A DNA stretch of 64,000 nucleotides from Variovorax paradoxus NBRC 15149. Its GTDB lineage: Bacteria; Pseudomonadota; Gammaproteobacteria; Burkholderiales; Burkholderiaceae_C. Below, one piece after another: positions 24,998 through 36,048 of this stretch (within the stretch, counting starts at the first letter, position 1; the number at the start of each line of letters is the position of its first letter). The stretch lies in assembly GCF_001591365.1 (NCBI RefSeq), contig NZ_BCUT01000002.1:992001-1056000 (forward strand), given 5' to 3'. Below the pieces are notes generated by a model, which saw only the letters and a program-made list of their open reading frames with translations, did no database searches and was not told the origin of the DNA. The translations under genes and the position numbers were made by a program.

Positions 24998-27124
24998 TCA
25001 GCCGGCCTTGTTCCAGCGCAGCTTGCGGTAGATGGTGTTGCGGCTGATGCCCAGGCGCTTGGAGGCGACCGAGATGTTGCCGTCGGCCGCCGCAAGGGCG
25101 CTGCGGATCATCTCGATCTCGGCTTCCCCGAGCGTGCGTGGCGCGCTCGGGGCGGCGGCGGACGATGGCTCGGCGTCTTGCGAGGGTGGGGGCAGGGGCT
25201 CGGGCGCGGCGGCGGCGTAGGCCGCCTGCGTTGCAGCGAAGTCCGGCGCGGGAGAGGGCGCGGGTGCGGGTGCGAATGCCGGCGCAATGGCCGCCGCCTG
25301 GGGCCGCACGCGCCGCACATCCTCCAGGAAGTCGTCCGACAAGTGGTGCTCGCAGATGTGGCTTTCGCCCGCGCCCATCACAGCGGCGGTGCGCAGCACG
25401 TTGGCCAGCTGGCGCAGGTTACCGGGCCAGGCATAGGCCTTGAAGAGCGCGAGCACCGAGGCGTCGATCGCGGGCGTGTCCTGCGGGCATTCGGCCAGCA
25501 GGATGCGCCGCGCCACCACGTCCAGGTCGCTGCGCTCGCGCAGCGCCGGCAGCCGCACCACCAGGCCGTTGAGGCGGTAGTAGAGGTCTTCGCGGAAGGT
25601 GCCCGCATCGATCATCTCGCGCAGGTTGCGGTGCGTGGCGCCGATGACGGCAATGTCCACCGGGATCGACTTGAGGCTGCCCAGCGGTGTGACGTTGCGT
25701 TCCTGCAGCACCCGCAGCAGCCGCGCCTGCAAGGGCAGCGGCATGTCGCCGATCTCGTCCAGGAACAGCGTGCCGCCGTTGGCCTGCACGATGCGCCCGA
25801 CCGCGCCCTTGCGGCGCGCGCCGGTGAAGGCGCCGTCCTCGTAGCCGAACAGCTCGGCCTCGATCAGCGATTCGGGGATGGAGGCGCAATTGACCGCCAC
25901 GAAGGGCTGCCGGGCGCGGTTCGAGTCCTGGTGCACGGCGCGCGCGAGCAGCTCCTTGCCGGTGCCGGTCTCGCCGAGGATGAGCAGCGGGATGTCGCGG
26001 TTGATGACGCGCCGCACCTTCTGCAGCGTGGCGGCGATCTGCGCGTCGCCGGTGTCCAGGTAGCGCAGGCCGGAGAAGGGGGCCTGCGCCAAAGGGCAGG
26101 GCGGCCGCGCGGCCGCGGCGGCGGCCGCGTCGCGGGCGGGAGTGGGCATGCGCGCTTCCACCGAGGTCACGGGCATGTCCAGCACCACCGCGCGCTGCGG
26201 CCCGTTGAAGCGCGCGCTGACGTGGAACTGCTGCCCGTTGGCCGCATGCAGCATCATCGGCGTGGGCAGCGGCGTGCGGAAATGGTCGAACACGGCCGAG
26301 GCCGTGATGCCGAACAGGCTCGGCAGGCTCTGCATGCGCAGCGCGGCAATGCTCATGTCGAGCTGGTCCAGCGCGCTGCGGTTGGCGCCCAGGATCTTGC
26401 CGTCCACGCCCACCACGATGATCCCCTCGAGCAGCGTGCCGATGAACTCCGCGCGGCCATGGAAGTGCAGCCGCAGGCGGTTGCCGTAGTCGTCCGACAA
26501 CCACTGGTTTTCGATCATGCGCGCCGACATGCGCACCAGGCCCATCGTGTGCTGATGGTAGGAGCGCTGGTCCCCGGTGACGTCGAGCACGCCCAGCATC
26601 TCGCCGCGCGGGTCGAAGATCGGCGCGGCCGAGCAGGTGAGGAAGTTGTTGGCGTGGATGAAGTGCTCGCCGCCATGCACGACGGTCGGCGTTTCCTCGA
26701 CCAGCGTGGTGCCGATGGCGTTGGTGCCCTTGGAATGCTCGGCCCAGCTCACGCCCGGCGTGAGCGCCACCTTGTTGGCGCGCTGCAGGAACCTGTCGTC
26801 GCCCACGGAGTGCAGGATGGTGCCGGTGGTGTCGGCCAGCACGATCATGCTGTCGGTGTCGACGATCTGCTCGAGCAGCATCTCCATCACCGGCGCCGCA
26901 TGCGTGAACAGCCGCTGGTTGCGCTCGCGCGCCACCGCGAGGTCGCTGTGCTGCAGCGGATCGAAGTCCGGCCGCTCCACGCGCGACAGGCCCAGCGCGG
27001 CGCAGCGCTCGTGCCACTGCTGGATCAGCTCGCTGCGGCCGGCCCGGGGGGGCGCGACGGCCAGCGCCGACGGCGCGGTCCAGCCATGGGGAGGGCTGGC
27101 TGGGGCATGAAAGGCATCAACCAT
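24998..27124 (-). CDS. Sigma-54-dependent transcriptional activator, AcoR-like
   Basis: 708 residues from the ATG at 27124, with GGAGA upstream. An N-terminal GAF-type sensor (about 70-200, SMIVLADTTGTILHSVGD) and a PAS-like region (GRAEFIGTLLEGIIVVGVDG) precede the AAA+ domain with Walker A GETGTGKE and the sigma-54 contact loop GAFTGA. An Ala/Pro-rich linker leads to a Fis-type HTH (ASKRLGISRNTIYRKLRW). This is the layout of AcoR/ExaE-like regulators of acetoin and alcohol catabolism. The -24/-12 promoters upstream of the dehydrogenase and cytochrome genes are its probable targets. Confidence 0.92.
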   Translation of the reverse strand: MVDAFHAPASPPHGWTAPSALAVAPPRAGRSELIQQWHERCAALGLSRVERPDFDPLQHSDLAVARERNQRLFTHAAPVMEMLLEQIVDTDSMIVLADTTGTILHSVGDDRFLQRANKVALTPGVSWAEHSKGTNAIGTTLVEETPTVVHGGEHFIHANNFLTCSAAPIFDPRGEMLGVLDVTGDQRSYHQHTMGLVRMSARMIENQWLSDDYGNRLRLHFHGRAEFIGTLLEGIIVVGVDGKILGANRSALDQLDMSIAALRMQSLPSLFGITASAVFDHFRTPLPTPMMLHAANGQQFHVSARFNGPQRAVVLDMPVTSVEARMPTPARDAAAAAAARPPCPLAQAPFSGLRYLDTGDAQIAATLQKVRRVINRDIPLLILGETGTGKELLARAVHQDSNRARQPFVAVNCASIPESLIEAELFGYEDGAFTGARRKGAVGRIVQANGGTLFLDEIGDMPLPLQARLLRVLQERNVTPLGSLKSIPVDIAVIGATHRNLREMIDAGTFREDLYYRLNGLVVRLPALRERSDLDVVARRILLAECPQDTPAIDASVLALFKAYAWPGNLRQLANVLRTAAVMGAGESHICEHHLSDDFLEDVRRVRPQAAAIAPAFAPAPAPSPAPDFAATQAAYAAAAPEPLPPPSQDAEPSSAAAPSAPRTLGEAEIEMIRSALAAADGNISVASKRLGISRNTIYRKLRWNKAG

Positions 27125-27137
27125 CTGCTGTCTCCTG

Positions 27138-27156
27138 GCCCGCTTTTTTTGCGGGC
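27138..27156 (-). repeat. 6-bp hairpin with A7 loop just upstream of the activator ribosome site
   Basis: In the minus-strand transcript, GCCCGC, seven A and GCGGGC form a stem-loop directly before CAGGAGACAGCAG and the start codon. It could affect translation or be a remnant terminator for the plus strand. There is no direct evidence. Confidence 0.4.
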
Positions 27157-27205
27157 GGCTTGTCTCTGGCCAGTTTCGAATGCTGTTCACTGGTCGCTTC
27201 ATTCT

Positions 27206-27233
27206 GGAACACCTCTCGTGGGCCAGGTGTTCC
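27206..27233. promoter_or_regulatory. 9-bp palindrome, probable activator-binding site
   Basis: GGAACACCT (27206-27214) and AGGTGTTCC (27225-27233) are perfect inverted arms 10 bases apart, lying 116 bases upstream of the -24/-12 promoter at 27349. This suits an upstream activating site for the divergent AcoR-like protein; a further TGTTCC half-site occurs at about 27332. Confidence 0.6.
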
Positions 27234-27348
27234 GTGCCGACGCTGCCACAGCAAGGATGCCACAGCAACCGGCCCTTGTGGGCGCTGTCCCGCGACCGGG
27301 ACGCTACAGGGAAGGCAAGTTGTGTTCCCGCTTGAAGCAATGGCCCCT

Positions 27349-27363
27349 TGGCACAGCGATTGC
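27349..27363 (+). promoter_or_regulatory. Sigma-54 (-24/-12) type promoter for the cytochrome c gene
   Basis: TGGCAC at 27349-27354, five bases, then TTGC at 27360-27363. This is a near-perfect match to the consensus with correct GG-N10-GC spacing. It is 42 bases before the cytochrome ATG and opposite the sigma-54 activator gene. Confidence 0.75.
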
Positions 27364-27404
27364 GAATTTGTGCGGGTTCCCCATCACCACAACGGAGACC
27401 CGAC

Positions 27405-27899
27405 ATGATGAATCCCGATCCACGAACCCTGCGGCCCCTGGCCCGCGCCGTGCTGGCCGCGGCGATGCTGGGCATGGCCCTTTCCGGCGCTGCCCGGGCC
27501 CACGGCGACGTCACGCCGCAGGCCGTCGACACCTCCTCGCTGCCAAAGCTGGGCGAGCAGTGGCGCGCCGAGAACCCGTTCCGCGGCAACAGCGGGGCCG
27601 TCACGGTCGGCACCTCCGCCTACAACCAGAACTGCGCGCGCTGCCACGGCATCGACGCCATCTCCGGCGGCATCGCGCCCGACCTGCGCAAGATCGACAA
27701 CGACTGCGCCTCGCTCAAGGACGCCGTGCGCAAGGCGGCCTGCGTGAAGGAGATCGACGACTACTTCCTCACCACCGTGCGGCGCGGCCGCACGCGCAAC
27801 GGCGCCGTCTACATGCCGCCGTTCGAGGGAACGATGAACCAGGAGGCGATCTGGTCGATCAAGTCCTACCTGGAGACGCGGCGCGACAAGCCGATGTGA
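27405..27899 (+). CDS. Periplasmic cytochrome c of the alcohol oxidation system (PedF-like)
   Basis: 164 residues with a Sec signal peptide ending near ARAHG. One heme site CARCH lies at 77-81; M137 in YMPPF is a likely axial ligand. Length, the N-PFRGN region and the gene neighbour fit the PedF/c550-type cytochromes that accept electrons from quinoprotein alcohol dehydrogenases. CGGAGA lies upstream, and the first of two tandem ATGs is used. A binding protein follows 10 nt later. Confidence 0.88.
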   Translation: MMNPDPRTLRPLARAVLAAAMLGMALSGAARAHGDVTPQAVDTSSLPKLGEQWRAENPFRGNSGAVTVGTSAYNQNCARCHGIDAISGGIAPDLRKIDNDCASLKDAVRKAACVKEIDDYFLTTVRRGRTRNGAVYMPPFEGTMNQEAIWSIKSYLETRRDKPM

Positions 27900-27909
27900 G
27901 CCCGCGGCC

Positions 27910-28767
27910 ATGCACACACCTCCTTCTTCTTTTTCGCGGCTCTCGCGCCGCGCATGCCTGCAGTGGGCCGCGGCCGCCGGCGTGGCCGCACTCGCGGGCA
28001 CGGCGCGTGCGGGCGCGCTCGAACGGATCCGCGCACGCGGCACGCTGAGCGTGGCGATCTACCAGGACATGCCGCCGTTCCACGTGGCCGGCGAAGGCAT
28101 CGACATCGAGCTGGCGCGCGCGCTGGCCGGCGCGCTCGATGTGAAGCTCTCGCTGCTGCCCTTCCTGGCCGACGAGAACATGGGCGACGACCTGCGCAAC
28201 ATGGTGTGGCGCGGCCACTACCTGGGCTTCGGCCCGGCCGACGTGCTTCTGCACGTGCCGGTGGACCGCCCGCTGATGGACGAGACGCCGCAGGCGCTCA
28301 TCTTCGCGCCGTACTACCGCGAGCGCGTGGTGCTCGCGCGGCGGCTCGACCGCCTGCCGCAGCTGGATACGCTCTCGGCGCTCGGCGATGCGAAGGTGGC
28401 CGTGTCCGGCAAGACGCTCGCGGGCTGGCTCATGATCGGCGCCGACAACGGCGCCTACCGCGACCAGCTCGACACCCAGCCCAAGGACGGCGCCGAGGCC
28501 GCGCGCGCCCTGCAGCGCGGCGAAGTGGCCGCGGCCGCGGGGCTCGCGTCCGAGATCGAATCGGTGCTGCGCGGCGACGCGCGCTTTGCGATTGCGCCGC
28601 TGCCCTCGCCGCGCATCCAGCGCAACGGCTGGGCGGTGGGCATGGCGGTCAAGAAGGACGCGACCGACCTGGCGCAGGCGCTGCAGGCCGGCGTCAACGC
28701 GCTGGTCCAGGGCGGGCGGCTGCGCACGATGTTCGAAGGAGGAAACGTCGCCTGGCAGGCGCCGTGA
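27910..28767 (+). CDS. Periplasmic substrate-binding-like protein (PedG/MoxJ-type)
   Basis: 285 residues with an N-terminal RR-containing signal (SRRACLQWAAAAGVAAL), then a family-3-like binding fold (RGTLSVAIYQDMPPFHV, GIDIELARALAGALDVKL). No ABC permease genes are adjacent. Such lone binding proteins next to PQQ dehydrogenase and cytochrome genes (MxaJ, XoxJ, PedG) are thought to assist maturation of the dehydrogenase rather than uptake. It forms a unit with the cytochrome gene and probably acs. Confidence 0.85.
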   Translation: MHTPPSSFSRLSRRACLQWAAAAGVAALAGTARAGALERIRARGTLSVAIYQDMPPFHVAGEGIDIELARALAGALDVKLSLLPFLADENMGDDLRNMVWRGHYLGFGPADVLLHVPVDRPLMDETPQALIFAPYYRERVVLARRLDRLPQLDTLSALGDAKVAVSGKTLAGWLMIGADNGAYRDQLDTQPKDGAEAARALQRGEVAAAAGLASEIESVLRGDARFAIAPLPSPRIQRNGWAVGMAVKKDATDLAQALQAGVNALVQGGRLRTMFEGGNVAWQAP

Positions 28768-28858
28768 ACCGGCGAGCCATGGCACTCGACCTTGCGCATT
28801 CCAGCAGCGGATACCCCCAACCACCACACCCAACGACGGACGACGCGTCCGAACATCC

Positions 28859-30853
<1,995 letters not shown>

Positions 30854-30974
30854 GCCGAAGCCGCCGCGCGCGCCGATCCCTGCCGTCCGGTGCATCGGCA
30901 GGCATCACGCGAACTGGTGATGCGGCCGCATCCGCGGACGCCGAGAATTTCTCTGGCAAAAGAAAGGATCGGCC

Positions 30975-31430
30975 GTGCAACACCTTTTCACGTTCGCGCT
31001 GGTGCTTGCGCTCCTGTCGGGATGCGCCGCCACTTCCTCCACGTCGTCTTCATCGGTGCCACTGCCGCCCGACGTCGCCATCACGCCTCCCGACGCCGCA
31101 CTGGCGCCACAGCAGCGCGCGTTCTCCGGCAAATGGTCCGGCAAGTGGCGGGGCCTGGCGGGCGGGCAGCAGCAGGAAACGGTGCTCGTGGTGGAAAGCG
31201 TGACGGCCGACGGCGCAACGGTCGTCTACGCGCAGGGCGACCATAGCCGCTTTCGGTCCTTCCATCGGCGGACCACCGCGCGCATCGCGGACGGCAAGCT
31301 GAGCTTCACTTTCGACCAGCGCTCGCCGATCACGTTCACCTACCAGCTGCAGCCCGACGGCACCCTCGAGGCGCAGTCGCAGTCCAGGGGGTTCACGGCG
31401 GTCGCGACCTTGACCCGGGCAAGCTCCTAG
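30975..31430 (+). CDS. Hypothetical lipoprotein
   Basis: 151 residues starting with GTG at 30975 after an AGAAAGGA site. The signal has a lipobox LLSGC (cleavage before C17) and is followed by a Ser/Thr-rich linker and a small beta-rich domain (FSGKWSGKWRGLAGG). It should be anchored in the outer or inner membrane. No family function is known. It stands alone between acs and the convergent LuxR-type gene. Confidence 0.75.
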   Translation: MQHLFTFALVLALLSGCAATSSTSSSSVPLPPDVAITPPDAALAPQQRAFSGKWSGKWRGLAGGQQQETVLVVESVTADGATVVYAQGDHSRFRSFHRRTTARIADGKLSFTFDQRSPITFTYQLQPDGTLEAQSQSRGFTAVATLTRASS

Positions 31431-31449
31431 CGCAACGGCGGCCTGCCGG

Positions 31450-32538
31450 TCATGGTCCCACGCGCAGGGCGGCCCGCACCAGGTCCACCTGCCTCGTGCA
31501 GTCCATCTTCACCATCATCATTGCCACCTGTTTGCGCACGGTGTGGATGGACACGCCGCGGCGCAGCGCAAAGTCGTTCAACGAAACGCCGGTGGCCAAC
31601 GCATGCAGCACGCGCGCCTCGGCCAGCGTGATGTCGAGCGCCTGCGACAGCAGGTCGGGGCTTGCCAGCGGGCCCGCGGCCGCGCGCCGCAGCCGGATGA
31701 AGACCATCGGTTCCCTGCCGAAGCGCAGCGCGGGGTTGGCACACGTCAGCTCGACGTGCAGCGGGCCGCCGCAGCGGCTGTCCCTGAAAGCGAGCCGCTC
31801 GACCCGGCCAGCCCCTGCGGCGCGCAGCACCGCCGCCAGCAATCGTTCGCGCTCCCCGGCATTCGGATGCGAGAGCCGCGCACCCTGAACGACGACGGTT
31901 CCCCGCGTGTCGAAGATGGCTTTCGCGGCCGGAGAAGCGTGCACCACATGGCCCGTGCCGTGGACCAGGCAGCTGGCCTCGCCCAATGCGTCGAAGGCGC
32001 TGTCGGTGGCTGCGAGCCACGAAGCCGCCTGCGCCCGGCGCCGTTCCGCCGCCAGCTGCACCGCCTGGCTGTAGGCGCGGATCCGATCGCTCGCGAGGAA
32101 GGAAGACAGCCCGTCCCATGCCGACGCGCGCTGGAATCCAAAGCTCGTTCTCCGGTCCGGACCGTTCTCGATGATGAAGGAGTAGAGCTGCCTCATGCGG
32201 TGCTTGCACATGAAGTCGACGTAGTAGGCATTGCGCTCGCGCAGCGGCTTCGGAAGCAGGGCCTGCGTATCCAGCCATGAGCCCTCGGGCTTCGCCACGT
32301 TCGACTGGGTCATGACGTCTTCCGTATGGAAGTGCTCCGCGTAGTCGCGCACCGCGGCCGCATCGGCACCCGACTGCTGGACGTCGACCACGCCGGTGCC
32401 CTCGAAGACGATCAGCACGGCCGCATCGCTTCCCACCAGCCGGCTGGCCGTCGAAAGAATGGCGGACCACGGAGGATCGGGGTCCGAGAGGTGGTGAACC
32501 GCCTCGAGCGCGCTGCGCAATACGGCGTCAGGCTGCAT
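31450..32538 (-). CDS. LuxR-family transcriptional regulator
   Basis: 362 residues from MQPDAVLRSALEAVHHL, with a perfect GGAGGAAAG site. The frame continues upstream, but this start is clearly best. A sensor region of about 290 residues (GAF/PAS-like, no receiver domain) precedes a C-terminal LuxR HTH (LDITLAEARVLHALATGVS, VSIHTVRKQVAMMMVKM). The ligand is unknown. It faces away from an alpha/beta hydrolase gene across a 254-base gap, so that gene is the probable target. Confidence 0.83.
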   Translation of the reverse strand: MQPDAVLRSALEAVHHLSDPDPPWSAILSTASRLVGSDAAVLIVFEGTGVVDVQQSGADAAAVRDYAEHFHTEDVMTQSNVAKPEGSWLDTQALLPKPLRERNAYYVDFMCKHRMRQLYSFIIENGPDRRTSFGFQRASAWDGLSSFLASDRIRAYSQAVQLAAERRRAQAASWLAATDSAFDALGEASCLVHGTGHVVHASPAAKAIFDTRGTVVVQGARLSHPNAGERERLLAAVLRAAGAGRVERLAFRDSRCGGPLHVELTCANPALRFGREPMVFIRLRRAAAGPLASPDLLSQALDITLAEARVLHALATGVSLNDFALRRGVSIHTVRKQVAMMMVKMDCTRQVDLVRAALRVGP

Positions 32539-32792
32539 GGGCTTTCCTCCTGAAGGAAAGATTGCCTCGATCCGCGCGCCCGCGCCGCCCGAGGCAACCC
32601 GCACCTGGGAATGTCGTGGAAACGGCCCCGACTGGATATCACTCATTTGAGTGATGACGTAGATCGGCGCCCGAACCCCTCTCTTTGCCAGGGCCATCCA
32701 GCCGTTGCCTTCCGCTGCGATTCATCTCATGACAATCTCGTTCGCCAGATGATTCGACCGGTCGAGATCTGCCGAGGAAGAAAGAGCACCTG

Positions 32793-33626
32793 ATGTCCAG
32801 CAATGAACTGAATCTGCCTGAACGCTTCGATTTCCAGGGACACGCCGTTGCGTGGGGATCCATCGGGGAGGGACCGCCGGCCGTGCTTCTTCACGGCACG
32901 CCGTTTTCCTCGGCCGAGTGGCGGCGGATTGCGCCATGCCTTGCCCGCGAGCGGCGCGTCTTCTACTTCGACATGCTGGGCTACGGCCTCTCCGACAAGC
33001 CGGATGCAGACGTCTCTCGCGGCGTGCAGAGCGAACTCTTCGCCGCCTTGTATCGGCACTGGGGGCTCGGCAGTTCCGACGTGGTGGCGCACGACTTCGG
33101 CGGATCGAACGCGCTGCGCGGCCACCTGCTGAACGGCCTGGACTATCGCTCGCTGGTCCTGATCGATCCGGTGGCGATCAGCCCGCAAGGTTCGCCGCTG
33201 GTGCAGGCGGCCCGGAAGCACGAAGAGGTGTTCGCGAGCCTGCCGGCCCACATCCACGAGGCCATGCTGCGGGCCTACATCGGCACGGCCGTCGGGAGCG
33301 CGCTGCGCGAGGACGAGATGCAGCGCTACCTCGCGCCCTGGCTCGGCGATGAGGGGCAGAAGGCATTCTGGCGGCAGGTCGCGCAGATGGACGACAAGTA
33401 CACCGAGGAAGTCGAGTGGCGCTATGGCGAGATGCGCTGCCCCGTCGCCATTCTGTGGGGAGAGGAAGACGAGTGGATTCCGATGGCCGACGGGCGCGAG
33501 TTGGCCCGGCGCATGGGCACTGCGTCCTTCACGCCGGTGCCCGATGCCAAGCATCTGGTGCAGGAAGATGCGCCCGAGGCGATCGTGGCTGCGGCCTTGC
33601 GGTTGTGGGCGGCGGTCGATCGATGA
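32793..33626 (+). CDS. Alpha/beta hydrolase, haloalkane dehalogenase-like
   Basis: 277 residues. The oxyanion region HGTPFSS, nucleophile elbow AHDFGGSNA (Asp nucleophile), acid in WGEEDEWIP and histidine in DAKHLVQEDAPE form a complete Asp-His-acid triad. An Asp nucleophile is seen in haloalkane dehalogenases, epoxide hydrolases and related enzymes; the substrate cannot be given. It lies divergent from the LuxR-type regulator and probably forms its target. Confidence 0.86.
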   Translation: MSSNELNLPERFDFQGHAVAWGSIGEGPPAVLLHGTPFSSAEWRRIAPCLARERRVFYFDMLGYGLSDKPDADVSRGVQSELFAALYRHWGLGSSDVVAHDFGGSNALRGHLLNGLDYRSLVLIDPVAISPQGSPLVQAARKHEEVFASLPAHIHEAMLRAYIGTAVGSALREDEMQRYLAPWLGDEGQKAFWRQVAQMDDKYTEEVEWRYGEMRCPVAILWGEEDEWIPMADGRELARRMGTASFTPVPDAKHLVQEDAPEAIVAAALRLWAAVDR

Positions 33627-33646
33627 TGCCGGGTGCCGACCGCAGG

Positions 33647-33922
33647 TCACAGCAATCGCAATCCCCGGGGAAATCGAATGAAGGCCTGCGCCGGTTCGGG
33701 CATCTTGCCCGCCCTGGCGATCTCCGCGAAGCCCTCTTCCGTGATGCGGGTCACGGTGGCCACCTGCCATACGGCTTGCCGCGCGCGCGATCTGATGGCT
33801 GCGAACTCGGCCTCGATCAGGCCTGTGGCCACGAGCAGCGAGACCTGCCGGACTTCCTCCGGATCGGTGACGCGGACAGGCAACTGCACACGGTGCAGCC
33901 TCAACAGCAGAAAGAGCGGCAT
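33647..33922 (-). CDS. Hypothetical small protein
   Basis: 91 residues (MPLFLLLRLHRVQLPVRVTD) with an amphipathic, helix-rich composition. It is unrecognised, with no clear membrane segment beyond the short hydrophobic start. It stands alone, convergent with the hydrolase gene. Coding is likely from codon usage and compact protein-like sequence. Confidence 0.6.
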   Translation of the reverse strand: MPLFLLLRLHRVQLPVRVTDPEEVRQVSLLVATGLIEAEFAAIRSRARQAVWQVATVTRITEEGFAEIARAGKMPEPAQAFIRFPRGLRLL

Positions 33923-34069
33923 TTGGTTCTCCGATGGCCGGCTCGAGGGGGGCCTCGAATGCCGTCCGTTTGGAATTGGTTGAATGTGAATTTGTCACAT
34001 TCAAAGCCGCCACCCGAGTCAGAATAAGTCGATCGGCCGTGTCCGCCACCGCCGCCTCGCAGACAGGTC

Positions 34070-35041
34070 CTAGCCCGGGCGCAGGACCGAGGGGCTGAGC
34101 GCGTCCTTCAAGCGCCCCGCGGCAAACGCGTTGACGTGGTCGAAGGCGATGCCGAAGTAGCGCTCGTAGTTGTCGCGCTCGACATAGCCGATGTGCGGCG
34201 TGCACAGCGCATTGGGCAGACGCAGGAGCGGATGTTCGCCGGCGCGCACGGGCTCTTCCTCGAACACGTCCACGGCCGCGAAGCCCGGCCGGCCCACCGC
34301 CAGCGCGCGTTCCAGCGCACCGGGCGCGACCAGCTCGGCGCGGCTGGTGTTCACCAGCAGGGCGCTGGCCTTCATGCGGGCCAGATCTTCGCCCGAGACC
34401 ATGCCCCGGGTGTGCTCGTCGAGCCTCACATGCAGGCTGACCACGTCGCTCTGTGCGAAGAAGGCCTCGCGCGAGGGCGCCACTTCGAAGCCGTCTGCGC
34501 GTGCCGCCGCAGTCGAGCCCTCGCGCCCCCATACCCAGACCTTCATGCCGAACGTGCGCCCGTAGGCGGCCACCTGGCGGCCGATGCGCCCGTAGCTCCA
34601 CACACCCAGACGCTGGCCGCCGAGCTGCTGGCCCAGGTGACCCTGCCACCGGCCCTGGCGCAGCCGCGTGGCTTCCTCGACCAGATGCCGGCGGCTTGCC
34701 AGCGCGAGCGCCCAGGTGAGTTCTGCGGTGGCCGAACCCGCGCCGCTGCCTTCGGCCACCGCCACGCCGCGGGCAGTGCAGGCCGCGAGATCGACGTGGC
34801 CCGCCAGCTTGCCGGTCTGGCTGATGAGACGCAACCGGGGCAGCCGCTCGAGCAGCGCCGCATCGATGCGCGTGCGCTCGCGGGTGAGCACGATGGCCTC
34901 GGCATCCGCGAAACGCGCCGCGAGTTCATCGGTGCCCTTCACCGTGTCGTTGAAGATGCGGACCTCGTGTCCATCGAGCTTGCCGAAGCAGTCGAGCGTG
35001 CGGACGCAGTCCTGGTAGTCGTCGGGGATGACGATGCGCAT
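34070..35041 (-). CDS. D-2-hydroxyacid dehydrogenase family protein
   Basis: 323 residues from MRIVIPDDYQDC, with AAGGAG upstream inside the end of the preceding gene. An NAD-binding Rossmann segment (LGVWSYGRIGRQVA) and the catalytic Arg (NTSRAEL), Glu (DVFEEEPV) and His (CTPHIGY) of the family are all present. It reduces 2-keto acids or oxidises D-2-hydroxyacids; the exact substrate is unknown. It is co-transcribed with the Bug receptor, with only 14 nt between them. Confidence 0.9.
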   Translation of the reverse strand: MRIVIPDDYQDCVRTLDCFGKLDGHEVRIFNDTVKGTDELAARFADAEAIVLTRERTRIDAALLERLPRLRLISQTGKLAGHVDLAACTARGVAVAEGSGAGSATAELTWALALASRRHLVEEATRLRQGRWQGHLGQQLGGQRLGVWSYGRIGRQVAAYGRTFGMKVWVWGREGSTAAARADGFEVAPSREAFFAQSDVVSLHVRLDEHTRGMVSGEDLARMKASALLVNTSRAELVAPGALERALAVGRPGFAAVDVFEEEPVRAGEHPLLRLPNALCTPHIGYVERDNYERYFGIAFDHVNAFAAGRLKDALSPSVLRPG

Positions 35042-35055
35042 CGGGCGGCGCTCCT

Positions 35056-36048
35056 TCATTGCAAGGTGATGTTCAACTGCTCGACCGTGCGCTTCCACAG
35101 CGCGAGGTCGTCGCGTATCAGCGCCGTGAAGTCGGCCGGCGGCATGCCGCCCGGCTCGATGCCCTGGGCCTGGAAGATCTCGCGCACTTCCTGCGTATCG
35201 AGCGAGCGCTTGACCTCGGCATAGAGCCGCTGCATGAGCGGCGCGGGCGTGCCGGCCTTCAGCAGCAGCCCGTACCAGCCATGCACGTCGAAGCCGGGAT
35301 AGCCCTGCTCGGCGACGGTCGGCACATCGGGCAGGCCGGCGAAGCGCGACTTGGGCGCGACCGCGAGCGCGCGCAGCTTGCCCGCCTTGATCTGCGCGAG
35401 TGCCGAGCTCATGTCGAGGAACATGAACTGGATCTGGCCGCCCAGCAGGTCCTGCACCGCCGGGCCGGCGCCCCGGTAGGGCACATGCACCGCGCGGATG
35501 CCGGCGCGCTGCACGAACAATGCCGCGCCCAGGTGCGCAGAGGTGCCGTTGCCCGATGAGCCGTACGAAAGGCTGCCGGGCTTGGCCTTGGCCATCTCGA
35601 CCAGTTCCTGCAGGTTCCTGGCGGGGAAGTCCGGCTTCACCACCACCGCATGCGGAATGAAGCCCACCACCGTGAGCGGCGCAAAGTCGCGCAGCGTATC
35701 GAACGGATAGTTCGGCATCAGCGCCGGATTGGTGACCGCGAGGATCGAGGGGAAGACCATCGTGTAGCCGTCGGCCGGGCCGCGCGCGATCTCGCTCATG
35801 CCGATCACGCCGCCGCCGCCGGGCTTGTTGTCGACGATCACGGGCTGGCCGAGGCCGGGTGCCATGTTCTTGGCGATGGCGCGCGCCATCAGGTCGGTCG
35901 GGCCGCCGGCTGCAAAGGGCACGACGATGCGGATCGGCTTCGACGGAAAGGCGGACTGCGCGCTTGCGAGCGGGCTCAGGGCCGCGAGCGCAAGGCCGGC
36001 GCCCGCAACGGCGTGGAAGCCTCGGCGCGACATGCGATTGAGGTTCAT
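35056..36048 (-). CDS. Bug/TctC-type periplasmic substrate-binding protein
   Basis: 330 residues with GGAGAC before the ATG and a Tat/Sec-like signal (MSRRGFHAVAGAGLALAAL). Bug fold markers are KPIRIVVPFAAGGPTDLMAR, DGYTMVF and GIRAVHVPYRGAGPAV. These receptors bind carboxylates or similar small acids; TctA/TctB membrane genes are absent here, as is usual for the large orphan Bug sets of Burkholderiales. The neighbour dehydrogenase suggests a hydroxy or keto acid ligand. It is divergent from the IclR gene. Confidence 0.92.
   Translation of the reverse strand: MNLNRMSRRGFHAVAGAGLALAALSPLASAQSAFPSKPIRIVVPFAAGGPTDLMARAIAKNMAPGLGQPVIVDNKPGGGGVIGMSEIARGPADGYTMVFPSILAVTNPALMPNYPFDTLRDFAPLTVVGFIPHAVVVKPDFPARNLQELVEMAKAKPGSLSYGSSGNGTSAHLGAALFVQRAGIRAVHVPYRGAGPAVQDLLGGQIQFMFLDMSSALAQIKAGKLRALAVAPKSRFAGLPDVPTVAEQGYPGFDVHGWYGLLLKAGTPAPLMQRLYAEVKRSLDTQEVREIFQAQGIEPGGMPPADFTALIRDDLALWKRTVEQLNITLQ

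Noticed and set aside
23882..28048. Open frame of about 1390 codons on the plus strand across pqqB and the activator gene
   Set aside because: Antisense to well-recognised pqqB and AcoR-like genes and spans several real gene boundaries.
28779..28794. TGGCAC...TTGC upstream of acs as a third sigma-54 promoter
   Set aside because: The gap is six bases instead of five (GG-N11-GC); sigma-54 spacing is strict.
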